Source: Absicoccus intestinalis
GTDB lineage: Bacteria > Bacillota_I > Bacilli_A > Erysipelotrichales > Erysipelotrichaceae
DNA length: 44,527 nt
Assembly (NCBI RefSeq): GCF_033971885.1
Contig: NZ_JALBUS010000017.1
Location: 1-44,527 of the forward strand
Direction: 5' to 3'
In this document: piece by piece, positions 34,315-42,679 of the stretch
Layout: each line of letters opens with the position of its first letter
How positions within the stretch are numbered: the stretch's first letter is position 1
Notes under the pieces: generated by a model
Database searches by the model: none
Told to the model about the DNA's origin: nothing
Seen by the model: the letters and a program-made list of their open reading frames with translations, nothing else
Program-made: the position numbers and the translations under genes

Positions 34315-34752
34315 ATGAAATTAGAAGAAATGAAATCAAATGGCCATCGTTCCAAGCGTAACCGTGTGGGACGTGGTCCAGGAAGTGGCAATGGTAAAAC
34401 TTCTGGACGTGGTCAAAAAGGTCAAAAATCAAGAAGTGGCGGAGGTGTTCGTTTAGGTTTCGAAGGTGGCCAAACAACATTAGCTCGACGTCTTCCTAAA
34501 CGTGGTTTCACCAATTTCAATCGTAAAGAATATGCGATCGTTAATGTTGAAACTTTAAATAAATACGATGATGGAACCGTTGTCAATGCCGCTTTGTTAT
34601 TGGAAGACAAAGTTATCAAAAAAGAATTATCTGGATTGAAGATTTTAGGTAATGGTGAATTGACGAAGAAATTGACAGTGCAAGCTGCTAAGTTCTCAAC
34701 ATCAGCTAAAGAAGCAATCGAAAAAGCAGGCGGAACGGCTGAGGTTATCTAA
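34315..34752 (+). CDS. rplO: 50S ribosomal protein L15
   Basis: A 145-residue L15, a late assembly protein. SKRNRVGRGPGSGNGKTSGRGQKGQKSRSGGGVRLGFEGGQ is the Gly/Arg-rich extension entering 23S rRNA. AGGAGG lies upstream. It starts 16 bases after rpsE with no rpmD between, and ends 2 bases before secY. Confidence 0.98.
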   Translation: MKLEEMKSNGHRSKRNRVGRGPGSGNGKTSGRGQKGQKSRSGGGVRLGFEGGQTTLARRLPKRGFTNFNRKEYAIVNVETLNKYDDGTVVNAALLLEDKVIKKELSGLKILGNGELTKKLTVQAAKFSTSAKEAIEKAGGTAEVI

Positions 34753-34754
34753 AA

Positions 34755-36044
34755 ATGTTTAGAAGCATTAAGGCAATGATAGTAAACAAAGATATTCGTA
34801 ATCGAATTTTGTTTACGCTCTTTGCCTTCTTTGTGTATCGATTCGGATCAACCATTACAATTCCTGATGTCAATACAGCAGATTTAATGGCTGGTATACA
34901 AAATAACTCTTTATTTGAAATGATCAACCTTTTGGGTGGTGGTGGATTGGATCAATTCTCCATCTTCGCACTTGGTGTAACACCCTATATCACAGCTTCG
35001 ATCATCATGCAGCTGCTGAGCATGGATGTCATTCCATCTTTAACAGAGTTATCGAAAAGTGGTGCGCAAGGACGTAAGAAAATCGATAAATATACTCGTT
35101 ATTTAGCTGTTATCTTTGCATTTGTCCAATCGATATCTTTGGTTTATGGTTTTTCTAAAACATATACCACATTGATCGTTGGCGGAGTAACACTAAGTAA
35201 AGTTTTATATATATCGACCATTTTTACTGCCGGTTCTTTATTCCTCGTTTGGATTGGCGACCAAATTTCTTTAAAAGGTATTGGTAATGGTATCTCCATG
35301 GTCATCATGGCAGGTATCGTTGGGCGTATGCCTCGTCAATTTAGTTCTGCTTGGCAATCTTTGATTGGTGCCAATACAAAAAATGGGGTTTGGTTGTTTG
35401 TAGGCTATGTCGTTGTTTATTTATTGATCATCATTTTTGTCACGTTGATCAATACGGCGGAACGACGTATTCCTATTCAATATACATCGAGTTCCATTGA
35501 ATTAAGCAAGCGTAGTGATTCAAACTATTTACCATTAAAAGTCAATTCTGCAAGCGTTATTCCAGTCATCTTTGCTTCTTCTTTGATGATGGCACCGCTA
35601 CAAATTGCCACCTTTTTAGATAAGACCGATTTTGTGAATGCCGTACAGGATTGGTTAGGATTAAGTACATGGTATTCGCTTGTGATTTACGTTGTATTGA
35701 TCATCTTCTTTACCTTCTTCTATACGAAGATGCAAGTAGATCCAGAAAAATTAGCAGAAAACCTTGGAAAATCGGGTGCATACATTCCGAATGTACGTCC
35801 GGGCACTGAAACGAAAACCTATGTGAATCATATTTTGACTCGTATCACTGTTTTTGGATCCATTGCTTTGGCCGTTATTTCGGTCATGCCACATCTCATG
35901 CCAATCCTTTGGCCAGAAATGCCATCCAGCATGGCTTTGGGTGGTACGGGATTGATCATCGTTGTCGGTGTTGCGATTGAAACAGTACGACAAGTTCAAG
36001 GTTTGATTACACAAAAATCGTACAAAAAATATTATCAAGACTAA
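34755..36044 (+). CDS. secY: Housekeeping preprotein translocase channel SecY
   Basis: A 429-residue, ten-segment membrane protein, the general Sec channel, distinct from SecY2 at 1543. LFAFFVYRFGSTITIPDV, GVTPYITASIIMQLL and the cytosolic loop ERRIPIQYTS fit the family. It starts 2 bases after rplO with no clear ribosome site, so coupling is likely. Confidence 0.97.
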   Translation: MFRSIKAMIVNKDIRNRILFTLFAFFVYRFGSTITIPDVNTADLMAGIQNNSLFEMINLLGGGGLDQFSIFALGVTPYITASIIMQLLSMDVIPSLTELSKSGAQGRKKIDKYTRYLAVIFAFVQSISLVYGFSKTYTTLIVGGVTLSKVLYISTIFTAGSLFLVWIGDQISLKGIGNGISMVIMAGIVGRMPRQFSSAWQSLIGANTKNGVWLFVGYVVVYLLIIIFVTLINTAERRIPIQYTSSSIELSKRSDSNYLPLKVNSASVIPVIFASSLMMAPLQIATFLDKTDFVNAVQDWLGLSTWYSLVIYVVLIIFFTFFYTKMQVDPEKLAENLGKSGAYIPNVRPGTETKTYVNHILTRITVFGSIALAVISVMPHLMPILWPEMPSSMALGGTGLIIVVGVAIETVRQVQGLITQKSYKKYYQD

Positions 36045-36067
36045 ATACAAGTAGTAGGAGTAGAACA

Positions 36068-36715
36068 ATGAATATGTTGATTATGGGAGCACCGGGAGCT
36101 GGTAAAGGAACATTCTCTCGTTTGCTTCGCGAAGAATTAAATTTAAATCACATTTCTACAGGTGACATCTTCCGTGAGAATATCTCGAAAGGAACGCCCC
36201 TAGGATTGGAAGCTAAGTCATACACAGAACAAGGAAAATTAGTTCCGGATTCTGTCACAAATAAAATGGTCAAAGACTATTTAGAAAATCTTACGGATAA
36301 AAAGAATGGATATCTATTGGATGGATATCCTCGTACGATCGATCAGGCAATAGCATTTGAAGCAATGACCAAAGGGACTGACCTTGCGGTTGAATCGGTT
36401 TTGGTCATGGATGTGCCATTTGAAGAATTGACACGTCGTATCACAGGTCGTCGTAGTTGTCCAAAATGTGGCGAAATTTACAATATCTACTCAAACCCGC
36501 CAAAAGTCGAAGGCGTTTGTGATCATGATGGAACCGCTCTGACACAACGAAAAGATGATAATGAAGAATCATTAAAGACGCGTTTGGATGAATATGCAAA
36601 GAATACCGAACCAGTCATTGGCTTCTATGAAGAAAAAGGATTGGTTACTCATGTAGATGCATGGGGCGATAAAGATGAAATTTGGACGCGAATTAAAAAA
36701 GTCTTGAATATCTAA
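36068..36715 (+). CDS. adk: Adenylate kinase
   Basis: A 215-residue enzyme interconverting ATP+AMP and 2 ADP. P-loop GAPGAGKGTFSR near the start, DGYPRT in the core, and a zinc-type lid: CPKC then CDHD (Cys-Cys-Cys-Asp ligands), common in Gram-positives. TAGGAG precedes the ATG. map and infA, often next, are missing. Confidence 0.97.
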   Translation: MNMLIMGAPGAGKGTFSRLLREELNLNHISTGDIFRENISKGTPLGLEAKSYTEQGKLVPDSVTNKMVKDYLENLTDKKNGYLLDGYPRTIDQAIAFEAMTKGTDLAVESVLVMDVPFEELTRRITGRRSCPKCGEIYNIYSNPPKVEGVCDHDGTALTQRKDDNEESLKTRLDEYAKNTEPVIGFYEEKGLVTHVDAWGDKDEIWTRIKKVLNI

Positions 36716-36718
36716 ATG

Positions 36719-36745
36719 ATTGCGCTTATAATATATAAGCGCAAT
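36719..36745 (+). terminator. Hairpin after adk
   Basis: ATTGCGCTTATA (36719-36730) and TATAAGCGCAAT (36734-36745) form a 12-bp stem with a 3-base loop. The tail TCTTGCGTTTT is only moderately T-rich, so termination may be partial. Confidence 0.65.
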
Positions 36746-36777
36746 TCTTGCGTTTTAGTAATTACCACATTTCTATT

Positions 36778-36805
36778 AAAATCCGCATGAATTCATACGC
36801 ATTTT
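36778..36805. repeat. Near-palindrome upstream of rpmJ
   Basis: AAAAT ... ATTTT arms flank a perfect ATGAATTCAT core (36787-36796), with two mispairs in the 28-base unit. It lies in the gap where infA and map would be expected and could be an operator or an RNA hairpin. Confidence 0.4.
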
Positions 36806-36842
36806 AACAGGGCATAAATATGTGGTTGGAAAGGAAACAAAA

Positions 36843-36959
36843 ATGAAAGTAAGACCATCCGTAAAACCAATGTGCGATAAATGTCGAGTCATTCGACGTA
36901 AGGGAAGAGTCATGGTAATCTGTGAGAACCCTAAGCACAAACAGAGACAAGGAAACTAA
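36843..36959 (+). CDS. rpmJ: 50S ribosomal protein L36
   Basis: A 38-residue protein, MKVRPSVKPMCDKCRVIRR then KGRVMVICENPKHKQRQGN. Cys11, Cys14, Cys27 and His32 form the zinc knuckle of the C+ type. AAAGGA precedes the ATG and rpsM follows after 12 bases. Too short for most gene callers' default. Confidence 0.96.
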   Translation: MKVRPSVKPMCDKCRVIRRKGRVMVICENPKHKQRQGN

Positions 36960-36971
36960 CAGGAGGAAGAA

Positions 36972-37337
36972 ATGGCACGTATTGCAGGTGTAGATATTCC
37001 AAACAATAAGCGCGTCGTTGTTTCATTGACCTATATTTATGGCATTGGAAACAGTACAGCGAAGAAAGTATTGGAAAACGCAAAAGTCAGTGAAGATATT
37101 CGTGTAAAAGATCTGAGCGATGAGCAGATGAATGCGATTCGTAAAGAAATCGACAACATCAAAGTCGAAGGAGATCTTCGACGCGAAGTTCAATTGAACA
37201 TCAAACGATTGATGGAGATTGGTTGTTATCGTGGTATCCGTCATAGAAAAGGATTGCCCGTACGAGGACAAAGAACGAAGACCAATGCGCGTACGCGTAA
37301 GGGAAAAGCCAAGACAGTGGCAAACAAGAAGAAATAG
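36972..37337 (+). CDS. rpsM: 30S ribosomal protein S13
   Basis: A 121-residue S13 of the 30S head. MARIAGVDIPNNKRVVVSLTYIYGIG and the basic tail CYRGIRHRKGLPVRGQRTKTNARTRKG are diagnostic. AGGAGGA lies upstream. Confidence 0.98.
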   Translation: MARIAGVDIPNNKRVVVSLTYIYGIGNSTAKKVLENAKVSEDIRVKDLSDEQMNAIRKEIDNIKVEGDLRREVQLNIKRLMEIGCYRGIRHRKGLPVRGQRTKTNARTRKGKAKTVANKKK

Positions 37338-37353
37338 GGAGGTTGCGTAGAGT

Positions 37354-37743
37354 ATGGCACAGAAGAAAACCAAAGCGAAACGTCGTGCAAAAAAGAATGT
37401 TGCGCGTGGAGTTGCACATATCCACTCAACTTTCAATAACACGATCGTAACGATCACAGATGAACAAGGAAATGCGGTATCATGGTCCAGTGCAGGAGCC
37501 TTAGGATTCAAAGGCAGCCGCAAGAGCACACCATATGCTGCTCAGTTGGCTGGTGAAGCCGCTGGTAAAGCAGCAGCTGATCATGGTATGAAGACGGTGA
37601 GTGTAGAGATCAAAGGACCAGGTCCAGGACGAGAAGCGGCTGTGCGAGCATTGCAAGTTGCTGGACTTGAGATCAAGATGATCAATGATGTTACACCAAT
37701 TCCACACAATGGATGTCGTCCACCAAAACGACCTCGTGGATAA
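37354..37743 (+). CDS. rpsK: 30S ribosomal protein S11
   Basis: A 129-residue S11 of the platform. GVAHIHSTFNNTIVTITDEQGNAVSWSSAGALGFKGSRKSTPYAAQ and the PIPHNGCRPPKRPRG end are typical. GGGAGG lies upstream; it starts 16 bases after rpsM. Confidence 0.98.
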   Translation: MAQKKTKAKRRAKKNVARGVAHIHSTFNNTIVTITDEQGNAVSWSSAGALGFKGSRKSTPYAAQLAGEAAGKAAADHGMKTVSVEIKGPGPGREAAVRALQVAGLEIKMINDVTPIPHNGCRPPKRPRG

Positions 37744-37768
37744 GAATCAATAATAAGGAGGTACCCTT

Positions 37769-38722
37769 GTGACAACAAACTATACCATTCAAACCATTCA
37801 AGAAAACGATACCAAGGGAGAGTTTGTTTTTGAGCCAGTTCAATATCAATTTGGAAGACCATTAGGCAATGCATTACGTCGTGTATTGATTTCTTCCGTT
37901 CCTGGTGGAGCCATTTTCAATCTGCAGATTGATGGTATTTACCATGAATTTACCGGAATCGAAGGTGTGACGGAAGATGCATCCGCTATTATTTTAAACT
38001 TAAAACAATTGATCTTGAAAATCGATATGCATGACAATGATATTTACACATTGCGCATTGACAAAAAAGGTCCTTATAAAGTATATGCTCGTGACATTGA
38101 ATGTCCAACCGGCGTTAGCATCTTAAATCCGGATCTATATATTTGTACAGTGGCTGATGGTGGTTCTATTTATGCAACGATGCAAGCACGATTAGGTCGT
38201 GGTTATGTCGGTGCGGAAGCAAATAAACACCTTTATCAAGGGGATAATCAACCTCTAGGTTTGATTTATACAGATTCATTGTATGCACCGGTATCCAATG
38301 TAGAATATCATGTGGATACAATGGATGTTGATGGTGTAAAAGCCGATAAGTTAACGATGGGAATTACGACCGATGGTACATTAAAGCCTTCAGAGGCTTT
38401 GGCCATCGCTAGTAAGATCTTGCGTGATCACTTAGCTATCATTCGCGATGTGGATGAGGATACCATCGACTTAGAAGAAACACCAGAAATCGAAGTGGAA
38501 ACACAAGCCAATCCAGCGCAACAGAAAATGATCGAAGATCTGGAATTGAGTGTTCGTTCCTATAATTGTTTAAAACGTGCTGGTATTACGACGGTGGATG
38601 AATTAACACAAAAAACCGAAGAAGAAATGATCCATGTTCGTAATTTGGGTAAAAAATCACTTCAAGAAGTGAAAGATAAAATGGCTGCTTTGGGATTGAG
38701 CTTCCGAGCATCCAATGAATAA
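37769..38722 (+). CDS. rpoA: RNA polymerase alpha subunit
   Basis: A 317-residue protein with a GTG start 8 bases after AAGGAGGT. The N-terminal domain (PLGNALRRVLISSVPGGAIF) dimerises for polymerase assembly; an acidic linker near residues 230-245 leads to the C-terminal domain (LSVRSYNCLKRAGITTVDEL), which contacts UP elements and activators. rpoB/rpoC are not in the window. Confidence 0.98.
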   Translation: MTTNYTIQTIQENDTKGEFVFEPVQYQFGRPLGNALRRVLISSVPGGAIFNLQIDGIYHEFTGIEGVTEDASAIILNLKQLILKIDMHDNDIYTLRIDKKGPYKVYARDIECPTGVSILNPDLYICTVADGGSIYATMQARLGRGYVGAEANKHLYQGDNQPLGLIYTDSLYAPVSNVEYHVDTMDVDGVKADKLTMGITTDGTLKPSEALAIASKILRDHLAIIRDVDEDTIDLEETPEIEVETQANPAQQKMIEDLELSVRSYNCLKRAGITTVDELTQKTEEEMIHVRNLGKKSLQEVKDKMAALGLSFRASNE

Positions 38723-38736
38723 ATAGGAGGATCACG

Positions 38737-39099
38737 ATGCAGAATCGTAAATTGGGTCGTACTGCGGATCATCGTAAGGCTTTGTTGCGCAACATGGCTA
38801 CTTCTTTGATCGAAGCAGAACAATTAGAAACGACAGAAATGAAAGCGAAAGAATTATCTGCTGTCATGGATCACTTGATCACATTAGCGAAACAAAATGA
38901 TTTGGCTGCTCGTCGTAGAGCCGCAGCTTATGTTCGCGATGTCGAAGTGGATGACAATGGAACAACCGCTTTACAAAAATTGTTTAACGAAATTGGACCT
39001 GCGTATGCAGATCGTAATGGTGGATACACACGCGTTGTCAAAACGAGAATTCGTCGTGGCGATGCAGCGCCAATGGCCATCGTTGAATTGGTGAAGTAG
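38737..39099 (+). CDS. rplQ: 50S ribosomal protein L17
   Basis: A 120-residue L17. NRKLGRTADHRKALLRNMATSLIEAEQLETTEMKAKEL and the YADRNGGYTRVVKTRIRRGDAAPMAIVELV end are diagnostic. AGGAGG lies upstream. Its last codons and stop form the left arm of the terminator. Confidence 0.98.
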   Translation: MQNRKLGRTADHRKALLRNMATSLIEAEQLETTEMKAKELSAVMDHLITLAKQNDLAARRRAAAYVRDVEVDDNGTTALQKLFNEIGPAYADRNGGYTRVVKTRIRRGDAAPMAIVELVK

Positions 39100-39121
39100 A
39101 TCTTTCTACTTCACTTTTTTT
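39091..39121 (+). terminator. Terminator overlapping the rplQ stop codon
   Basis: GTGAAGTAGA (39091-39100) and TCTACTTCAC (39105-39114), loop TCTT, then seven T residues. The left arm contains the final codons and the TAG of rplQ. Confidence 0.95.
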
Positions 39122-39134
39122 AAGTGGAGGTATT

Positions 39135-39719
39135 ATGTCGGAAATCAAAGAGTTAGAACAATATGCCATGGAACATGGTGTACCCATTATTCAAGATGAA
39201 GGCTTAGAATTACTGAAACAAAAAATCATTGAATATGATTGTCATTCTTTTTTAGAAATAGGTACTGCCATTGGACGAACTGCATTGGTGATTGCCAATC
39301 TGGTTGATCCTATGCGTGTAGTCACGATTGAACGTGATCCGCAAATGATCGAACAAGCTCGATCCCATTTTCAAGATCATGCCAATATTCAACTGATCGA
39401 GGGCGATGCCTTAGAAGTACCCCTACCCAAAGGTCCATTTGATTGTATTTTTATCGATGCAGCCAAGGCCCAATATATTCGTTTTTTTACAAAATTTTGT
39501 CCTTTATTATCAGAGAATGGTATAATTGTATCAGATAACATGAACTTTCATGGTCTTGTTGATCATCCAGAACTGACACACAATCGAAATACAAAGGCAC
39601 TGGTTCGAAAAATAAGAGGATATCGAGAGTTCTTGATGGCTTTATCGGATTATGAAACGAAACTATATGATCAGGGCGATGGTATAGCCATCACAAAACG
39701 AAAGAAGGGTAAATCATAA
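39135..39719 (+). CDS. SAM-dependent O-methyltransferase, TrmR/YrrM-like
   Basis: A 194-residue class I methyltransferase of the catechol-O-methyltransferase type. The SAM loop is FLEIGTAIGRTALVIA, the acidic end of strand 2 is VTIERD, and the metal/catalytic region is CIFIDAAKAQY followed by IIVSDNMNFHG. Relatives (TrmR) methylate 5-hydroxyuridine at the tRNA wobble base; that is plausible but unproven here. GTGGAGG precedes the ATG and it overlaps the next gene by one base. Confidence 0.85.
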   Translation: MSEIKELEQYAMEHGVPIIQDEGLELLKQKIIEYDCHSFLEIGTAIGRTALVIANLVDPMRVVTIERDPQMIEQARSHFQDHANIQLIEGDALEVPLPKGPFDCIFIDAAKAQYIRFFTKFCPLLSENGIIVSDNMNFHGLVDHPELTHNRNTKALVRKIRGYREFLMALSDYETKLYDQGDGIAITKRKKGKS

Positions 39720-40153
39720 TGAAATTTTTAAAATGGATCGTTACATTGGCTGCCGTAGCTGGTGCTGGTGTTGCGGTAAGCCAAAAAGTAAAAAAAGAAA
39801 AAGCGAAGAAAGAGGAATTGGATGAATTTCTAGTTCCCAATCAAGATGAACCAATAGTTTATGATGTACCAAGTCGTACTGACGATAAGATGAAAGAAGC
39901 GATTCATAGCTTGGAGAATCATGAACCTCAAACAAAATATTTCGCGTTTACGGTTGCCGATGCGGATCATGCACATACTTTCCAAAAAGCAGCTGCAGAA
40001 TTGGATCTTTCCAGTTCGTATGATAGTGAAAAACAAGAAGTTGAAATTGAATACAATGGCAATTTCGATGAAGATGATTTGAACTTATTACAGGTACAAT
40101 TGGGAGAAATTAGTTTGCAGGCGGAGGCAACTTTTAAAGAAATGCACGATTAA
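39719..40153 (+). CDS. Unrecognised membrane-anchored or exported protein
   Basis: A 144-residue protein. One N-terminal hydrophobic stretch (FLKWIVTLAAVAGAGVAVS) is followed by a Lys-rich stop (KVKKEKAKKE), suggesting a single anchor or an uncleaved signal; the rest is acidic and likely a small alpha/beta domain (residues 70-140). No family recognised. The start overlaps the methyltransferase stop by one base, and a terminator follows, so the two form a bicistron. Confidence 0.8.
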   Translation: MKFLKWIVTLAAVAGAGVAVSQKVKKEKAKKEELDEFLVPNQDEPIVYDVPSRTDDKMKEAIHSLENHEPQTKYFAFTVADADHAHTFQKAAAELDLSSSYDSEKQEVEIEYNGNFDEDDLNLLQVQLGEISLQAEATFKEMHD

Positions 40154-40180
40154 GGGATATTGTTTTATCCCTTTTTTTTA
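40152..40180 (+). terminator. Terminator after the bicistron
   Basis: AAGGGATA (40152-40159) and TATCCCTT (40166-40173) with a 6-base loop and a T run; it overlaps the stop codon of the upstream gene and the -35 of the next promoter. Confidence 0.92.
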
Positions 40181-40188
40181 TTTATAAT
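40160..40188 (+). promoter_or_regulatory. Promoter of ecfA1-ecfA2-ecfT-truA
   Basis: TTGTTT (40160-40165) and TATAAT (40183-40188) with a 17-base spacer. The -35 lies inside the terminator hairpin loop and arm. Confidence 0.6.
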
Positions 40189-40219
40189 AAATAAGCTATG
40201 CATAGATAGGAGATGTCCC

Positions 40220-41050
40220 ATGGAAAATGCTATTGAAGTATCTCATCTTTCCTTTGCCTATACCTCAGAAACGGAAACGATAAAGGATGTTTCTTTTACC
40301 ATTCCCAAGGGTAGTTATACAACCATCATTGGTCATAATGGATCGGGAAAAAGTACAATTGCGAAATTGATCATTGGTTTATTGGGGGCCAAAGGTGGTA
40401 CGATCAAGATCTTGGATCAAATTGTTTCTCCAAAAACCATTTATGAATTACGATCCCATGTTGGGATTGTTTTTCAAAATCCGGATAATCAATTTATTGG
40501 TTCTACCGTTGCTGATGATATTGCTTTTGGTTTAGAGAATCATTGCGTCCCCCAGGAACAAATGCAAGATTTGATTGAAAAAAGTGCTGCTGCTGTGGGG
40601 ATGACTGATTTTTTAGATGCCGAGCCCACGCATTTATCCGGTGGACAAAAACAACGCGTAGCCATTGCCGGAATTCTTGCGATGGCACCGGAAATTATCA
40701 TTTTTGATGAATCAACGAGCATGTTGGATCCGCAAGGAAAGGCTAGCATTAATCAAGAAATCAATCATTTGCATCATTCGCGGGATATCACGATTCTATC
40801 GATTACCCATGATATGGAAGAAGTCGCACAGTCCGAACATGTCATTGTCATGAATCAAGGCATGATCGAGATGGAAGGAACACCAGAAGAAATATTCTCT
40901 CATCCGTCTGTATTACAGAACATGCAGTTGGATATTCCCTTTGCGTTAAAGTTTTCCAAATATCTTCAATCCAAAGGAATCTTGCATGAGGATATTTTAA
41001 CATTAGATAAGGTGGTGGATGCTCTATGTCAATTGAAATCAATGGATTAG
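40220..41050 (+). CDS. ecfA1: ECF transporter ATPase EcfA1
   Basis: A 276-residue ABC ATPase for vitamin and micronutrient uptake with interchangeable substrate subunits. Walker A GHNGSGKST, Q-loop VFQNPDNQFIG, signature LSGGQKQR, Walker B IIIFDESTSMLDP (Asp-Glu-Ser, typical of EcfA1) and SITHDMEEV. ATG at 40220 lies behind ATAGGAGA; an in-frame ATG at 40160 would precede the promoter. It overlaps ecfA2 by 25 bases. Confidence 0.96.
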   Translation: MENAIEVSHLSFAYTSETETIKDVSFTIPKGSYTTIIGHNGSGKSTIAKLIIGLLGAKGGTIKILDQIVSPKTIYELRSHVGIVFQNPDNQFIGSTVADDIAFGLENHCVPQEQMQDLIEKSAAAVGMTDFLDAEPTHLSGGQKQRVAIAGILAMAPEIIIFDESTSMLDPQGKASINQEINHLHHSRDITILSITHDMEEVAQSEHVIVMNQGMIEMEGTPEEIFSHPSVLQNMQLDIPFALKFSKYLQSKGILHEDILTLDKVVDALCQLKSMD

Positions 41051-41886
41051 AACATGTATATAATCCCAATACGCCTTTTGAGCATGCCGCTTTAAAAGGC
41101 ATTGATTGCAGCATTGCTCAAGGAAAAGTAACCGCGATCATTGGCCAGACAGGTTCAGGTAAGTCGACTTTGGTTCAACATTTAAATGGTTTATTGGTAC
41201 CAACAGGTGGTAGTTTGGATATTTGTGGCTTTCATATTCAACCCTTATTAAAGATCAAAGATATCAAAGAATTACGCCGAAAAGTGGGACTGGTCTTTCA
41301 ATTTCCTGAATATCAATTGTTTGAAGAAACGATTGAAAAGGATATTGCGTTTGGTCCGAAAAACTTTGGAACTCCTGAAGAAGAAGCATTGAAATTGGTT
41401 CGAAAAGTTTTGCCATTGGTTGGTTTGGATGAATCGTATTTAGATCGTTCGCCTTTTGAATTAAGTGGTGGACAAAAACGAAGAGTGGCGATTGCAGGGA
41501 TCTTGATCTTGGATCCCGAAGTCTTGGTGTTGGATGAGCCCACAGCGGGACTGGATCCGCAAGGAGCCAAAGAAATGATGACTTTATTCATGAATCTCAA
41601 TCGAAAGTTGAATAAAACGGTTCTCTTAGTTACCCATGATATGAATCATGTCATGAATTATTGTGATGAAGTCATGGTCCTAGATCATGGTAAATTAAAA
41701 CATAAATCGGATGTAAAAACTTTTTTTGAACATCCAGATTGGATGATAAGCATTGGCATCGACCCCCCTGCTTTGATTCGCTTGAAAATGGCGTTACAAG
41801 CCAAAGGATTTACGATTCCCGACGATGTTCTTACCTTAGAAGCGTTAGGGGATTGTGTAGAAAAGCAGGTGAATGCCCATGAATAA
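41026..41886 (+). CDS. ecfA2: ECF transporter ATPase EcfA2
   Basis: A 286-residue partner ATPase. Walker A GQTGSGKST, Q-loop VFQFPEYQLFEETIEKDIAFGP, signature LSGGQKRR, Walker B LVLDEPTAGLDP and VTHDMNHV. The SQFPEYQLF-type Q-loop is typical for EcfA2. The long overlap with ecfA1 (25 bases) implies coupling. It heterodimerises with EcfA1 and binds EcfT coupling helices. Confidence 0.96.
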   Translation: MSIEINGLEHVYNPNTPFEHAALKGIDCSIAQGKVTAIIGQTGSGKSTLVQHLNGLLVPTGGSLDICGFHIQPLLKIKDIKELRRKVGLVFQFPEYQLFEETIEKDIAFGPKNFGTPEEEALKLVRKVLPLVGLDESYLDRSPFELSGGQKRRVAIAGILILDPEVLVLDEPTAGLDPQGAKEMMTLFMNLNRKLNKTVLLVTHDMNHVMNYCDEVMVLDHGKLKHKSDVKTFFEHPDWMISIGIDPPALIRLKMALQAKGFTIPDDVLTLEALGDCVEKQVNAHE

Positions 41887-42679
41887 TATTGCACTTGGAC
41901 GTTATATGCCTTTGGATTCTGTGGTTCACAAAATGGATCCCCGCTCGAAAATCATGATCATGCTGCTTTTGATGATTGCAATTTTTGTTCCTGCTGGTGC
42001 TTGGGGCTATGTACTCGTTGCCGCTTTTATTGCGGTTTGTTTGGTCTTATCAAAATTAAGCATTGGTTATGCCTTTCGTGCGATGAAACCAATGATGTGG
42101 ATGATGATCTTTTTGTTTGTGATCAACGTCTTTGCGATTCGGACCGGCTACGTAATGGCAACCTTAGGACCAGTATATATTTATTCGGGAGCCGTGTATC
42201 AAACTTTGTATATTGTCGTTCGGTTGATGATGATGATCGTGATCACGACGGTATTGACCGCTACGACCAAACCCTTAGATCTAACGTTAGGCATTGAAAA
42301 ATTGTTGCATCCCTTTGAAAAAATGGGTCTTCCAGCTCACATCATTGCGATGATGATCAGTATTGCTTTGCGTTTTATTCCTACTTTGATCGAAGAAACA
42401 CAACGAATCATGAATGCACAAGCCAGTCGAGGTGTGGATATGGAAAATGGTACCTTCAAAGAAAAGATCAAAGCCATCTTATCTTTGATCGTTCCATTGT
42501 TTGTATCGGCTTTTGATCGTGCAGATCAGCTGGCCAATGCCATGGAAGCACGTGGATATGATCCCAACAAACAAAGAACTAGATATAAAGTATTAAAAAT
42601 GACCTCTTTCGATTATGTAGGATTGACCTGCAGCTGTATCGTTTTGGGTGCAACCATTGCGATCGGAGTGCTTCTATGA
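41879..42679 (+). CDS. ecfT: ECF transporter membrane subunit EcfT
   Basis: A 266-residue transmembrane scaffold with about five segments. The two Ala/Ser-Arg-Gly coupling motifs are QASRGVD and MEARGYD, which bind the ATPases. Start ATG 41879 has AGGTG at 7 bases; ATG 41873 has only 1 base of spacing. It overlaps ecfA2 by 8 bases and truA by 4. Confidence 0.95.
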   Translation: MNNIALGRYMPLDSVVHKMDPRSKIMIMLLLMIAIFVPAGAWGYVLVAAFIAVCLVLSKLSIGYAFRAMKPMMWMMIFLFVINVFAIRTGYVMATLGPVYIYSGAVYQTLYIVVRLMMMIVITTVLTATTKPLDLTLGIEKLLHPFEKMGLPAHIIAMMISIALRFIPTLIEETQRIMNAQASRGVDMENGTFKEKIKAILSLIVPLFVSAFDRADQLANAMEARGYDPNKQRTRYKVLKMTSFDYVGLTCSCIVLGATIAIGVLL

